A stretch of 64,000 nt of DNA from Syntrophobacteraceae bacterium (GCA_031292215.1 JARLHO010000112.1:93621-157620), one strand, 5' to 3'; shown: positions 33,562 to 42,265, counted from the first letter of the stretch. Notes: a model not told the origin generated them from the sequence alone. Made by a program: numbers and translations.

Positions 33562-33632
33562 GGCAATCTCTTTTGCTTGGATTGAAACGACCGGGCCGCG
33601 TTTTCATGCGTGTGCGACGCACTGCTCGATAG

Positions 33633-33662
33633 TTGGATACGGTATACAGTATCCAATGTCAA
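33633..33662 (-). promoter_or_regulatory. Operator-promoter of the catabolic operon
   Basis: Bases 33633-33656 form a 24-base near-perfect palindrome (TTGGATAC, GTATAC, GTATCCAA, with only the two single-base spacers breaking symmetry). Read on the minus strand, TTGACA (33662-33657) is a consensus -35 box. Seventeen bases later TATCCA can serve as a weak -10, so the palindrome fills the promoter spacer. The layout is about 70 bases ahead of the CoA-transferase start. A GTATAC core is typical of GntR/FCD operators, so repression by the regulator encoded at 28408-29109 is likely. Control of the divergent decarboxylase gene is possible but its start is 300 bases away. Confidence 0.65.
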
Positions 33663-33964
33663 GAAATTTTCACCCCCTCCCTCTCTTTTAAGCGACTTCG
33701 CTTCGATATCGCGCTTCCTCTTCCCAAGCTAATCCATATAGTTGCGCCACCCGCAGCTTTTTGCCCGACCGGCGCGGTTTCGGGATTGGATAGTCGTAGC
33801 GGTATTGGGCATCGGGAAAGAAGGCATGCCCCTCGGGGAGGGCAGCGCCATAAAGCGTTATGGCGCTTGCAAAGCTCAGATCGAGGTGATTACGGTTTCT
33901 TTATGGGCTTGTCGGATAAGCATCTGCTCAAACCTCCAATCATGAAATGAAAGGAATGTATCCC

Positions 33965-35638
33965 ATGAGAGAAGCAAAAAAGAAAATCGCAGTTCCTTCG
34001 ACTGGGCTTTCCGCAGATATGCCAACCGTACAGGGCGCGACATACAACCTCCTGCGCAGGCTCGGATTGACGACCATATTCGGAAACCCGGGGTCTACCG
34101 AAGAGCCGTTTCTAAAGAATTTTCCTGAAGATTTTCAATATGTGCTTGGTCTTCAGGAAGCCTCGGTTGTCGCGATGGCCGATGGGTTCTCGCAGGCGAC
34201 AAACAAGCCCGTGCTCGTGAACTTGCATACATCCGCGGGAACGGGCAACGCAATGGGCAACATCATGACCGCCTATCTGAACAAAACGCCGCTGATCATT
34301 ACGGCTGGTCAGCAGACGCGGGCAATGATTCTCTTCGAGCCGATGCTAACTAATCGCGATGAAACGATGCTTGCGCGTCCCTGGGTGAAATGGGCTTACC
34401 AGCCAGTCAGGGCGCAGGACGTCCCGGCCGCGATCATGCGTGCCTATGCGATCGCGGTGCAGCCTCCGTCGGGTCCAGTATACCTCTCCATTCCGCTTGA
34501 CGATTGGGATCGGCCGTCGCTCGGCGAAGCGGTTGCGCGAACGGTTAGCTCTCGCTATGCGCCGGACCCGGATCGCATCTCTTTGTTTGCCCAAAGAATT
34601 CACAAGAGCAAGAACCCGGCGCTGGTATACGGCCAGGAGATCGATCGAAGTGGTGGCTGGGATGCGGGCATCACATTCGCAGAGCAGCTTCAGGCGCCTG
34701 TTTTCTTTCCTCCCTTGCCGGATCGGGCTTCTTTCCCCCAGACCCATCCGCAGTTCCGAGGTGTGCTGCCAATTGCTATCGACCCTTTGAGCAAACGACT
34801 TCGCGGTCACGATCTGATCATCGTCATTGGCGCTCCAGTCTTCCGCTACTACCCATACATTGAGGGCGACTATCTTCCTCCGGGAGCGGAGTTAATTCAA
34901 ATCGTCTCGGATCCTGCGGAAGCCGGCGCGGCCGCGGTGGGCGACAGCCTTCTAAGTGATGCCCGGCTGGCCCTTGAAGCACTTATCCACCTTGTTCCCA
35001 AGAAAAAGACACGCTCCCTGCCCGCACCGTTACATGTCGTCAGCAAACTGCCGTCTTCCCCCAATGACCCGTTGACGGCAAGAGAAGCGTTCGCAGCGTT
35101 GAGCGAACTGCGCCCGGACGAGGCGATCCTCGTCAACGAATCTCCTTCCAACGGTGAGGACGTCATTCGGTACTGGCCGATCGTACGACCGGAGTCCTAT
35201 TTCTCCTTCGCGAGCGGCGGGCTGGGATGGGGCGCACCCGCGGCGGTCGGCATGGCCCTGGCACAGAAAAAGACCGGCAGCGGGCGTCCGGTTGTGGCGT
35301 TCATAGGGGATGGAGCCCTTCAGTATTCCATCCAATGTTTGTATTCCGCGGCACAACTCAAGCTCAAAGTTATCTTCATTATCCCTTGGAATCAAGAGTA
35401 CGCCATCCTCAAGGAATTTGCCGTTTTGGAGGATACTCCGAATGTCCCCGGCCTTGACCTTCCCGGCCTGGATATCGTATCTGCCGCGAAAGGTTTCGGC
35501 TGCACAAGTGTTTTGACTAAAACCAAGGAGGAGATCAAGGAAGCGTTCGGCGCCGCTCTTTGCGCCGATGGTCCCACGGTGATCGTAATTCCCGTTGCTC
35601 ACGAGGATCGGCCGTTGGCGCCGCCCATAAGCGACTAG
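33965..35638 (+). CDS. Thiamine-diphosphate decarboxylase, benzoylformate decarboxylase type
   Basis: About 557 residues. It follows benzoylformate decarboxylase (MdlC) closely: FGNPGSTEEPFL with the active-site Ser (Ser44), Glu65 (GLQEAS) for the cofactor, NLHTSAGTGNAMG with His88, and FPQTHPQFRG with the second His. The ThDP/Mg site begins FIGDGALQYS, but the usual NN is WN. The enzyme would decarboxylate a 2-oxoacid such as phenylglyoxylate to an aldehyde; indolepyruvate or phenylpyruvate are alternatives given the neighbouring operon. The ATG at 33965 is preferred because AAAGGA (33950-33955) precedes it; the ATGs at 33947 and 34019 are other options. It is divergent from the catabolic operon. 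Confidence 0.87.
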   Translation: MREAKKKIAVPSTGLSADMPTVQGATYNLLRRLGLTTIFGNPGSTEEPFLKNFPEDFQYVLGLQEASVVAMADGFSQATNKPVLVNLHTSAGTGNAMGNIMTAYLNKTPLIITAGQQTRAMILFEPMLTNRDETMLARPWVKWAYQPVRAQDVPAAIMRAYAIAVQPPSGPVYLSIPLDDWDRPSLGEAVARTVSSRYAPDPDRISLFAQRIHKSKNPALVYGQEIDRSGGWDAGITFAEQLQAPVFFPPLPDRASFPQTHPQFRGVLPIAIDPLSKRLRGHDLIIVIGAPVFRYYPYIEGDYLPPGAELIQIVSDPAEAGAAAVGDSLLSDARLALEALIHLVPKKKTRSLPAPLHVVSKLPSSPNDPLTAREAFAALSELRPDEAILVNESPSNGEDVIRYWPIVRPESYFSFASGGLGWGAPAAVGMALAQKKTGSGRPVVAFIGDGALQYSIQCLYSAAQLKLKVIFIIPWNQEYAILKEFAVLEDTPNVPGLDLPGLDIVSAAKGFGCTSVLTKTKEEIKEAFGAALCADGPTVIVIPVAHEDRPLAPPISD

Positions 35639-35794
35639 CAAGTCTGTGCGCTCCTGGCTGCTGTTTCTCTCTATTTTGTCAAAAGGGAAAGCCACGGGCA
35701 ATGTTTGCCCATCAAACAAGGTAAATCCTGGACCGGTTGCGCCGAGCCAGCACCCTCGGTCGAATTTCAAATCGAAAACGAAAAATTTTGTCAA

Positions 35795-35829
35795 GTTCCC
35801 GGGGCCGGTAATTTCCTGGCCCCGGGAAC
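35795..35829 (+). terminator. Strong hairpin after the decarboxylase gene
   Basis: A perfect 12-bp stem (GTTCCCGGGGCC at 35795-35806 with GGCCCCGGGAAC at 35818-35829) and an 11-base loop lie about 155 bases after the stop codon, followed by TTTCCTT. It is likely a terminator, or a bidirectional structure. The rest of 35639-36191 holds no gene I can support. Confidence 0.6.
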
Positions 35830-36191
35830 TTTCCTTCGCCTATGCTTATTAAATTTCCTGAAAACGTTTTTGCCGGAATTGTAATCGCAACGCAACCCGA
35901 TATAGAGCGAGCGGTTCCGGGTGCATAGTCCCGCCCTTCACCCGGAACAGATTGGAACGTCAAGCTGGATATCCCCCGACGAGGCCTCCCCGAGATATTC
36001 CCGGCCCAATCCTTAAGATCGTGAAATCGATTGATGAGGCGGTGATGGGGCACGGAAAAGTGACTGACCTTCTGTCGCCCATTGTTTGGTAAGTTATTAT
36101 AATTCTTGACAGGATAAGGTTCTAGCGGCAGAGAAACGATGGTGATCTTAAAGAACGCGAGGATGGCCAAACACCTAATAGGGAGTGGACA

Positions 36192-36359
36192 ATGGCTGGG
36201 AAAAAGGCTTTCGTCGTGCTTCCTGTCGACGAATATGAAGCACTCCTCGAAGACATTGAAGATCGTGGCCTAATCGCTGAACGTCGGGACGAGCCAAAGT
36301 TGAGCCACGATGATTTCATGGATTCGGTTCGCGCTCTGGCGGATAATCCGTTCCAGTAA
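36192..36359 (+). CDS. Small Phd/YefM-like antitoxin (short form or remnant)
   Basis: A 55-residue ORF with GGGAGTGGAC just ahead of its ATG. The sequence KKAFVVLPVDEYEALLED followed by AERRDEPKLSHDDFMDSVRAL matches the C-terminal half of Phd/YefM-type antitoxins (VLPVEEYE...LED...AERRDE). The usual N-terminal DNA-binding part is missing or very short. No RelE/Doc-type toxin gene follows within the next 600 bases. It may be a compact antitoxin or a truncated relic, and lies between a decarboxylase gene and the selenocysteine tRNA. Confidence 0.6.
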   Translation: MAGKKAFVVLPVDEYEALLEDIEDRGLIAERRDEPKLSHDDFMDSVRALADNPFQ

Positions 36360-36374
36360 GGATTGGAAATCACA

Positions 36375-36491
36375 GTGAAAAGGCTTGCAATGGCGCTTGA
36401 AATGCACCTGTCGGGGTTAAGGGAAGACGGCCTGCCCATCCCCGAACCAACCACGCAAGTTGACTATATAACACTTGAAGAAGCGAGCTAA
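36375..36491 (+). pseudogene. HicB-type antitoxin remnant (C-terminal part only)
   Basis: The frame from 36375 to 36491 encodes about 38 residues. MALEMHLSGLREDGLPIPEP followed by TTQVDYITLEEAS is the typical end of the HicB antitoxin partial-RNase-H domain (alpha helix, then L-x-G-x-x-P-P-E-P). The N-terminal two-thirds and any HicA toxin are absent upstream, where the Phd-like frame occupies the space. It therefore looks like a 5'-deleted gene, 15 bases after the Phd-like stop. Confidence 0.6.
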
Positions 36492-36597
36492 CGCACTGTC
36501 ACGGGGATACCTGGTGGGGCTGGGTCCTTCCAAAAAGTCGCGGCAGGGGGGGGGGACACCTATGTCCGTAGAGCCGCTTGCGGATTGAATAAATGGC

Positions 36598-36692
36598 GGA
36601 AGCGCATGGGAATCGAACCCACCTGGGAACGCCTTCACGCCCCCACACCGGATTTGAAGTCCGGGAGCCCCACCAGTGAGCTTGGCGCTTCC
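36598..36692 (-). tRNA. selC: tRNA-Sec (selenocysteine, anticodon TCA)
   Basis: A 95-base tRNA gene on the minus strand, much longer than ordinary tRNAs because of a large variable arm. The acceptor stem is 8 bp (GGAAGCGC/GCGCTTCC), as in bacterial tRNA-Sec. The anticodon arm is CCGGA-CTTCAAA-TCCGG, placing TCA at 36657-36655, and the T-arm contains GGGTTCGATTCCC. It reads UGA codons with SelB and a SECIS element. Its presence shows the organism makes selenoproteins; none is apparent in this window. Its 3' end faces the toxin-antitoxin remnants. Confidence 0.95.
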
Positions 36693-36732
36693 AAAGATTG
36701 CTAATATATATTGCCGCGGCCTATTTGACAAT

Positions 36733-36775
36733 CCCTTTAACTGCGGCCCGTTAACGGCAACCCTTTAACTGCGGC
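36733..36775. repeat. 15-base direct repeat upstream of the tRNA-Sec gene
   Basis: CCCTTTAACTGCGGC occurs at 36733-36747 and again at 36761-36775, with GTTAAC between. It lies just upstream of the tRNA gene's 5' end (36692), so it could be a regulatory element or a small tandem duplication. No gene is supported between 36693 and 36938. Confidence 0.5.
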
Positions 36776-36938
36776 GTAAGGCGTAGGATTAAAACCAGCC
36801 GGAATGCCGAAAAGGGAAATCGGAAAAGTCCAAGTCACGAATACGGGAAGCCAAAAGCGGTATCGGCTCCTGATGGCCGGCGGTATTATCTCCTGCTTCC
36901 CGCTCTTAGCTCCCCGCTTTATCGCCGCCTATCGCCCT

Positions 36939-38096
36939 TTACCGTTTTTCCGCTTCAATTTCCACCAGTTCGTATTCCCGGGTCCCGATCCCTGCCTCTT
37001 CTGCGTGGATCAACTGGTGCTCCCAGCTCAACTTCGGGTAGAGGGCCCTGATCTTATCGGGATGATGCTCTTCGCCCTTTAGACACGAGGATGGCAGGTG
37101 AGGGCTGCGGTTTAAAAGGTCCACGCATGCCTGGTCGATGGCTACCGGGTCCCGGGAAGCCGCGATGCCGATGTCGGCAACGATCGGCGCATCGGAGAAG
37201 GGGTAGCAGTCGCATGCCGGAGATATCTGGGTGAGAAAATTTATGAAAAGTGAGCGTTTTTCTTTTCCTTTAATCGCCCCGGCCGCGTACTCGGCTATCT
37301 TTTCCATTAGCCGGGTGGCGTCTTTTCCCCAATCGATAGTAAGCGCTCCCTGCCGGCAGGCGTGAATGCATTGCGCGCAGCCAACGCAAAGCTTTCGGTC
37401 GATCTGGACCACTTGGGCGGCCGAAGCGCTTGGCGCCCCAACGCCGGCAGGTCTTTCCACGATGCTTATGGCCCCCTGGGCGCATTGCTCCAAACAAAAC
37501 CCGCAGCCTATGCACTTTTTGTAGATGATCTTAGGCGCAACATCGGAGTGCTGGGCCATTTTGCCCTTTCTCGACGCAGCTCCCATCGCCAGGTTCTTTA
37601 GCGCTCCGCCAAAGCCCGCGGCATCGTGGAGTTTGAAGTGGGCAAGCGAGACCAAAGACTCCGCCCGCACTATCGCCGAAGCGATCATTACATCCTTAAA
37701 GTGCTTGAGGTTTACCCGAACAACCGCCTCGTCGGCTCCATCGAGGCCGTCGGCGATAATTACCGGCGCTCCCGCCACGCTGTAGGCAAAGCCGTTTAGA
37801 AGGGCCGTATTCAAGTGGTCGACCGCATTGCCTCGGGATCCGACATAAAGGGTTGAGGTATCGGTTAGAAATGGCCTTGCGCCCGCCCGCAGCAAGGCAT
37901 CGACCACGGGTCGGACCAGCACCGGACGGATGAAGGCCGTGCCGCCTCTTTCCCCGAAGTGGAGCTTTACTGCGGTAAGCCCGCCTTTTCTAACGATATC
38001 TTCAAGCCCCGCCGCCAGGGCCAGCCGCTCGATCTTGGTCAACAGGCTGTTATTGTAGGAGGTGCGCAAACTTGTAAAATAGACTTTGCTGGCCAT
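36939..38096 (-). CDS. DUF362 protein with two [4Fe-4S] ferredoxin motifs
   Basis: A 385-residue protein: N-terminal DUF362 domain (SKVYFTSLRTSYNN, then VKLHFGERGGTAFIRPVLV), two CxxCxxCxxxC clusters (CIGCGFCLEQCAQGAI and CVGCAQCIHACRQGAL) near residues 195-255, then a return to DUF362 (DIGIAASRDPVAIDQACVDL). The role of the family is unsettled; members are proposed to be iron-sulfur flavoprotein-like or redox proteins in anaerobes. GAGG precedes the start. It is followed after 36 bases of separation by a DUF1614 gene read in the same direction. Confidence 0.88.
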   Translation of the reverse strand: MASKVYFTSLRTSYNNSLLTKIERLALAAGLEDIVRKGGLTAVKLHFGERGGTAFIRPVLVRPVVDALLRAGARPFLTDTSTLYVGSRGNAVDHLNTALLNGFAYSVAGAPVIIADGLDGADEAVVRVNLKHFKDVMIASAIVRAESLVSLAHFKLHDAAGFGGALKNLAMGAASRKGKMAQHSDVAPKIIYKKCIGCGFCLEQCAQGAISIVERPAGVGAPSASAAQVVQIDRKLCVGCAQCIHACRQGALTIDWGKDATRLMEKIAEYAAGAIKGKEKRSLFINFLTQISPACDCYPFSDAPIVADIGIAASRDPVAIDQACVDLLNRSPHLPSSCLKGEEHHPDKIRALYPKLSWEHQLIHAEEAGIGTREYELVEIEAEKR

Positions 38097-38132
38097 TATG
38101 AACCTCAGTGGTTGGCGATTAAATGAACGGCC

Positions 38133-38816
38133 CTAATGAATCACCGGCGAAAGCAAAACGGCGATTATCCCCGCGAGGAAAATGCCGTCGAAAGTTCCGG
38201 CCCCGCCGATGGAGGCCACCGGGGCCCGCAGTTGCTTGAGTTTGTCGAGGTGAAGGATATCGGCCCCGATCAATGTTCCGAGCGTTCCGGCAAAATAGGC
38301 CGTAGGGGCCGCGTAGCTGTAATCGAAGACCATCGCCGCAAGGGCTGCGACAATCGGGGGAATCAGCCACGGGACAGCAATGCCGATTCCGGCCACCGGC
38401 CGGGCAAATTTATAGACTACGTAGACCACCGCGCCAAGAGCCAGCAGCATTCGCAGGGGGTGGGGCGAGTGCATCCAGAGATAAAGCGACAGAGCCGCTG
38501 GAATCACTGCCCCCCCAACGTTTACGGCAAGCACCATTTCGTGAGGCCTGCCAACCCTTGGCGGACGGAAACGCATTCCAAAAAAAGAAACCGTCTCCCA
38601 CTCGTCTTGATCGGTCTCTATGGGGATCTTGCGGATCGGGATATTGATCAGGCTCCCGACGATGCAAAGGAACAGTATCGTTAAAAGGTAATGGGGCGGA
38701 ATGCCGATTTTGGCGAATGCCCAGGAAAACAGGCCGAACTGGACCAACCCGAAGGCCGTGAAGAGCAGGAAGATAAAAACGAACGCAAAAAAAATCAGAA
38801 ACGGCGGGAAAAACAT
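38133..38816 (-). CDS. DUF1614 integral membrane protein
   Basis: A 227-residue protein with about six to seven hydrophobic helices. The central block AVNVGGAVIPAALSLYL and the C-terminal IGGAGTFDGIFLAGIIAVLL are characteristic of DUF1614, a family of unknown function found mainly in anaerobic bacteria and archaea. AAGGAG lies seven bases before the ATG. It sits between PEP carboxykinase and the DUF362 gene on the same strand and may be cotranscribed with both. Confidence 0.87.
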   Translation of the reverse strand: MFFPPFLIFFAFVFIFLLFTAFGLVQFGLFSWAFAKIGIPPHYLLTILFLCIVGSLINIPIRKIPIETDQDEWETVSFFGMRFRPPRVGRPHEMVLAVNVGGAVIPAALSLYLWMHSPHPLRMLLALGAVVYVVYKFARPVAGIGIAVPWLIPPIVAALAAMVFDYSYAAPTAYFAGTLGTLIGADILHLDKLKQLRAPVASIGGAGTFDGIFLAGIIAVLLSPVIH

Positions 38817-38867
38817 GTACTCTCCTTAAGGGTTCGGCCTGTCTTCCGATGGTTACCCCCGCGCTGG

Positions 38868-40772
38868 TTACTCGCTGTAGGCGCCTGGTTCGATAAACTT
38901 GCCGTGGCGCTCTTTTAGGGCCGTTAGTTTGTGTACGGTCGATTTCCAAATCTGGAAATATTCTTTCGGACAATCGGGTGCGTTGTGATAGTAAAAGCGA
39001 ACGGCGCGCGAGATCTTGGCTATCCACGGATCTATTCGGAATTTAAAGAGTTCCCTGTAGAGTCCCTCGGAAAAGTCCTCTGCGAAGATCTCGGCAAAAA
39101 GAGCTTTAAGGTCCTCGTATTTCGGAATGAATCCAAGAGGGGTGCGGTAAGCGCCTACTTCCTTGTGAATGCGCTGCTCGGCCCAGTGTAGCCAGACCTT
39201 CTTGGCGAGCTTATGGGTGAGAAACTGTCCCTTTTCGTCTCGCAGGAAGTAATTGACCGCATAGATTGGAGGGACTTTTTCGATACCTTCCACAAATTTG
39301 ATATTGTTGGCAATGTATGCGCCTATCGGGTAGCTGATGAAGTCGAGGTTGGCCATCGGCTGCGGGGCCAGCACGCCTTCTTGCCCGATGACAGCCGAGG
39401 TCGTCTCGGACTCCAGGGTGCACGCCTTGAGGATGATCCCGGACTTCCAGTCCGTGGACTCCTCTATGGGGACCGAAGTGTCGGAGTCCCTGCCTCCATA
39501 GATTATGCCCTTTACCGGGACGCCGTTTTTGTCGTCGAAGGCCGGATCGATGTTTTCGAGGTACCCCAGTCTCAGCGTGTACCGTGCGTTGCTGTGCGCG
39601 TAGGGAATCGGGACGCCCTTGTCGTCGGTTTTTCCCTCGAACCAGTCGCCCGAAAAGCTCCACCCCTTCTTCGGATGGCTCACTCCCATGCCCTGCCAGT
39701 ACGGCTCGTTGTCCGGGCCGGTAAGAACGTTTGAAAAAATGATTTCGAGCCCCGGAGTCTGCAGGGTCTTGAAAATGAGCGGGTCATCGACTGCGTTCAC
39801 ATCCTTTATGATGCCGAAAATGCCGTTTTCTACGTTAACCGCTCTAAACTCCCCGTTTATGTTGCGAAAATAGGCGATGTCATCTCCGATGATCTTCTCG
39901 CCGGGAAGCATCGCCGTGGCAGTCTTTCCGCAGGCTGAGGGAAATGCGCCGCAAAAGCAGGTGGAGCGTCCTTTCTTTTCATTTTGAACGGACATGACAA
40001 ACATGTGTTCGCACAGCCAGCCTTCTGTCCCGGCGAGTTTAATGGAAAGGCGCATCGAGTGTTTCTTCAGGCCCACGGAGTTTCCGGCGTACTGGTTGTT
40101 GGTCGAAAGCACGATGTAGTCGTCGAGATCCTGGTAAATCCGCCTCTTGTCAAGCTCTATGCTGTTGCCGTTTTCATCCAGCCGTCCGGCGCTGTGGACG
40201 AACCGGAAAAATCTCTCTCCCGGCGCCATGAGCCGGAAATGGTCATAGCCGCGGCGATAGAGCAGATCTTCCGAGTGGCCGACATAGAAGGAATCGGTTA
40301 TCTGGGCGCAGGCTATCGAAAAGGGGCTCCGCGTCGGCCCTTCGCAGCTAAGCTTTACGATCGCCTCCTTGCCCTTCATGATACCTTTGAGGATCTCGCG
40401 CACCTCGGCCAGCCCCTCTTCTCTTTCTTTCGCCAGCAGCGCGCCCATAAGGGGAACGAGTTCCTTCGATACGAGATTTTTGGTCGCCCCCGGCGCTCGC
40501 CCCTGGTCGTTATAGCCGTCGTAGTGGATCGTGTGGCCTTTTTTTGTCAGAGGTTTTTCTTCCCGGGTTTTAAGGGAATTTTCCCGGATGTATTCGGCGT
40601 CCTCGTTGCTGTCGTCACACATATAAACGGAATCGGGTTCGCAAAGCTCAGTGTATTCGCCCACGAAATTGAAGAGGGCCTCGTTTTCGAGGTCGGTCAG
40701 TTTGCGATAGCTCTCCGGGGACATCTTGCTCTTCAGAAGCGGTGCGAAGTGATTTTGATCAAGCTTTGGCAT
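38868..40772 (-). CDS. pckG: Phosphoenolpyruvate carboxykinase (GTP)
   Basis: A 634-residue GTP-dependent PEP carboxykinase, which interconverts oxaloacetate and PEP. The family's Cys-containing P-loop region FPSACGKTATAMLPG, the metal-binding GDDIAYFR, and the nucleotide-site region FEGKTDDKGVPIPYAHSNARY are all present. The length fits the GTP enzyme (about 600-640) rather than the ATP enzyme (about 530). In an anaerobe that degrades acyl-CoA or aromatic compounds it would serve gluconeogenesis from C4 acids formed by the mutase route. Confidence 0.95.
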   Translation of the reverse strand: MPKLDQNHFAPLLKSKMSPESYRKLTDLENEALFNFVGEYTELCEPDSVYMCDDSNEDAEYIRENSLKTREEKPLTKKGHTIHYDGYNDQGRAPGATKNLVSKELVPLMGALLAKEREEGLAEVREILKGIMKGKEAIVKLSCEGPTRSPFSIACAQITDSFYVGHSEDLLYRRGYDHFRLMAPGERFFRFVHSAGRLDENGNSIELDKRRIYQDLDDYIVLSTNNQYAGNSVGLKKHSMRLSIKLAGTEGWLCEHMFVMSVQNEKKGRSTCFCGAFPSACGKTATAMLPGEKIIGDDIAYFRNINGEFRAVNVENGIFGIIKDVNAVDDPLIFKTLQTPGLEIIFSNVLTGPDNEPYWQGMGVSHPKKGWSFSGDWFEGKTDDKGVPIPYAHSNARYTLRLGYLENIDPAFDDKNGVPVKGIIYGGRDSDTSVPIEESTDWKSGIILKACTLESETTSAVIGQEGVLAPQPMANLDFISYPIGAYIANNIKFVEGIEKVPPIYAVNYFLRDEKGQFLTHKLAKKVWLHWAEQRIHKEVGAYRTPLGFIPKYEDLKALFAEIFAEDFSEGLYRELFKFRIDPWIAKISRAVRFYYHNAPDCPKEYFQIWKSTVHKLTALKERHGKFIEPGAYSE

Positions 40773-40832
40773 GATTCGATAGTCCTTCCTGTGTGAAGTG
40801 CCGGTCTGCGATGAAGTAAAGCATGCACGGCC

Positions 40833-41402
40833 TCAAAAGTTTTTCCCGTAAATGGATAACACGGCGTCAAGCAGTGTCGTAAAGCTCGGCTCAACGGGCG
40901 CTAAGGCGCCCGTTCCCCGGGAGTCGGCGCGGCAGATGCGAACACCCCGGCACCCTGCGTTTTCCGCAGCCAATATGTCGGTCGCACTGTCGCCTACAAA
41001 AAACGTCTGTCCGGGCTCAATTCCGGCAAAACGGCATGCGGCAAAAATCATGGCAGGCGATGGCTTGCGGCATTCGCATTTTTCATCGGGACGGTGGGGG
41101 CAGTAAAAAGCAGCCTGAATGGCGCCGCCGCATTCCTCGGCCCGGCCAATCACCGCCTCATGAATTTCAAAGAAGTCCTCCCACCCGATCAGACCTCGAT
41201 TGATACCTGATTGATTGCTGATCAGAATGACCCCGACCCCCTTTTGCTCCAGAAGGGCCAAGGCTCTAAGAGCGTCCGGGTAAAAGCTGACTTCCGCAAG
41301 CGTTTTCACATAATCCGCCCGATTTACATTCAACACGCCGTCACGGTCTAAAAGTATGAAACGGTCGTATTCCGCTTTTGCCGATTTGAGCCATGCGAGC
41401 AT
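40833..41402 (-). CDS. gmhB: D-glycero-D-manno-heptose-1,7-bisphosphate 7-phosphatase (GmhB-like)
   Basis: A 189-residue HAD-IIIA phosphatase: motif I FILLDRDGVLNVNR, motif II LISNQSGINRG, the zinc-binding loop CPHRPDEKCECRKPSP (Cys-x-His-x5-Cys-x-Cys) and motif IV FVGDSATDILAAENAG. It removes the 7-phosphate in ADP-heptose synthesis for lipopolysaccharide, which fits a Gram-negative cell. Histidinol-phosphatases are close relatives, but the zinc loop and length favour GmhB. There is no strong ribosome-binding site. Confidence 0.88.
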   Translation of the reverse strand: MLAWLKSAKAEYDRFILLDRDGVLNVNRADYVKTLAEVSFYPDALRALALLEQKGVGVILISNQSGINRGLIGWEDFFEIHEAVIGRAEECGGAIQAAFYCPHRPDEKCECRKPSPAMIFAACRFAGIEPGQTFFVGDSATDILAAENAGCRGVRICRADSRGTGALAPVEPSFTTLLDAVLSIYGKNF

Positions 41403-41527
41403 TTTTACCCGTCCATTGGGTGGAATCCAAGAATAAACTCCGATCGAAACGAAAAAATGTGTATATTATAACGATATGGCAAAAGTTGAAAGCATGTTGA
41501 ATACTCAAAACAAGCGTTTAGCGTCCT

Positions 41528-42265
41528 ATGCTGCCCACAACCGATCTCGAAAAGCTGCAGGATACACTTGGTCACAGGTTCCGGAACCAGGAACTGCTTT
41601 TGCGGGCCCTGGTACATCGATCTTTTGCGTATGAAAACCATGAGCTCCGGGAGGATAACGAAACCCTGGAATTCCTTGGAGATTCAGTTTTGGGGTTGGC
41701 GATAAGCCATTTGCTGCTCGATCTTTTCCCCGGTTGCGACGAGGGGGAGTTGTCCCGGTTGCGCTCTTCGATCGTAAACGAGCGGGAGTTGGCGCAGATA
41801 GCATCCGGCCTGAACCTGGGAGAGTTTCTCCTGCTGGGAAAGGGCGAGGAGCTCTCCGGGGGGCGCCAGAAACCCTCTCTTCTTGCCAACGGGCTCGAAG
41901 CTGTCCTTGCCGCCGTTTACCTCGATGGAGGCCTTGACGCGGCGTTGCGCCTGGTGCGAACGATTTTTAGCGATTACCTCGAACATAAAGAGGAAGAATT
42001 CCTGCTCAAAACGCTCGATAAAGACTACAAAACCCACCTCCAGGAGATCACGCAGGCAAAGTTGAAACTCACCCCGGTTTATTCCCTCGAATCCGAAAAG
42101 GGACCCGATCACGACAAGACCTTCTTTATGAGGGTGGATATAGGCGAGCAGGTGTTGGCTTTCGGCGCCGGTAAAAGCAAAAAAGAGGCCCAGCAGGAAG
42201 CGGCCCGAAAAGCCATAGCCAGAATTGAGCAAGACTCCGAGATGCTTGACGTGGATGTTTCCTGA
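41528..42265 (+). CDS. rnc: Ribonuclease III
   Basis: A 245-residue RNase III. The catalytic signature is NETLEFLGDSVLG, with the downstream acidic site in LANGLEAVLAAVYLDGG. The double-stranded RNA-binding domain spans about 160-235 (DYKTHLQEITQAKLKLTPVY through GKSKKEAQQEAARKAI). It processes rRNA precursors and structured mRNA. The first gene of an rnc-radical SAM-era unit; its end overlaps the start of the radical SAM gene. Confidence 0.95.
   Translation: MLPTTDLEKLQDTLGHRFRNQELLLRALVHRSFAYENHELREDNETLEFLGDSVLGLAISHLLLDLFPGCDEGELSRLRSSIVNERELAQIASGLNLGEFLLLGKGEELSGGRQKPSLLANGLEAVLAAVYLDGGLDAALRLVRTIFSDYLEHKEEEFLLKTLDKDYKTHLQEITQAKLKLTPVYSLESEKGPDHDKTFFMRVDIGEQVLAFGAGKSKKEAQQEAARKAIARIEQDSEMLDVDVS

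Noticed and set aside
35712..36170. 152-codon minus-strand frame in the gap after the decarboxylase gene
   Set aside because: It crosses the terminator hairpin and has no protein-family features.
36804..37082. 92-codon plus-strand frame opposite the end of the DUF362 gene
   Set aside because: It largely mirrors the DUF362 coding sequence and has no family match.
41476..41628. Short plus-strand frame overlapping the start of rnc
   Set aside because: Out of frame with rnc, only about 50 codons, and no similarity to any known leader.
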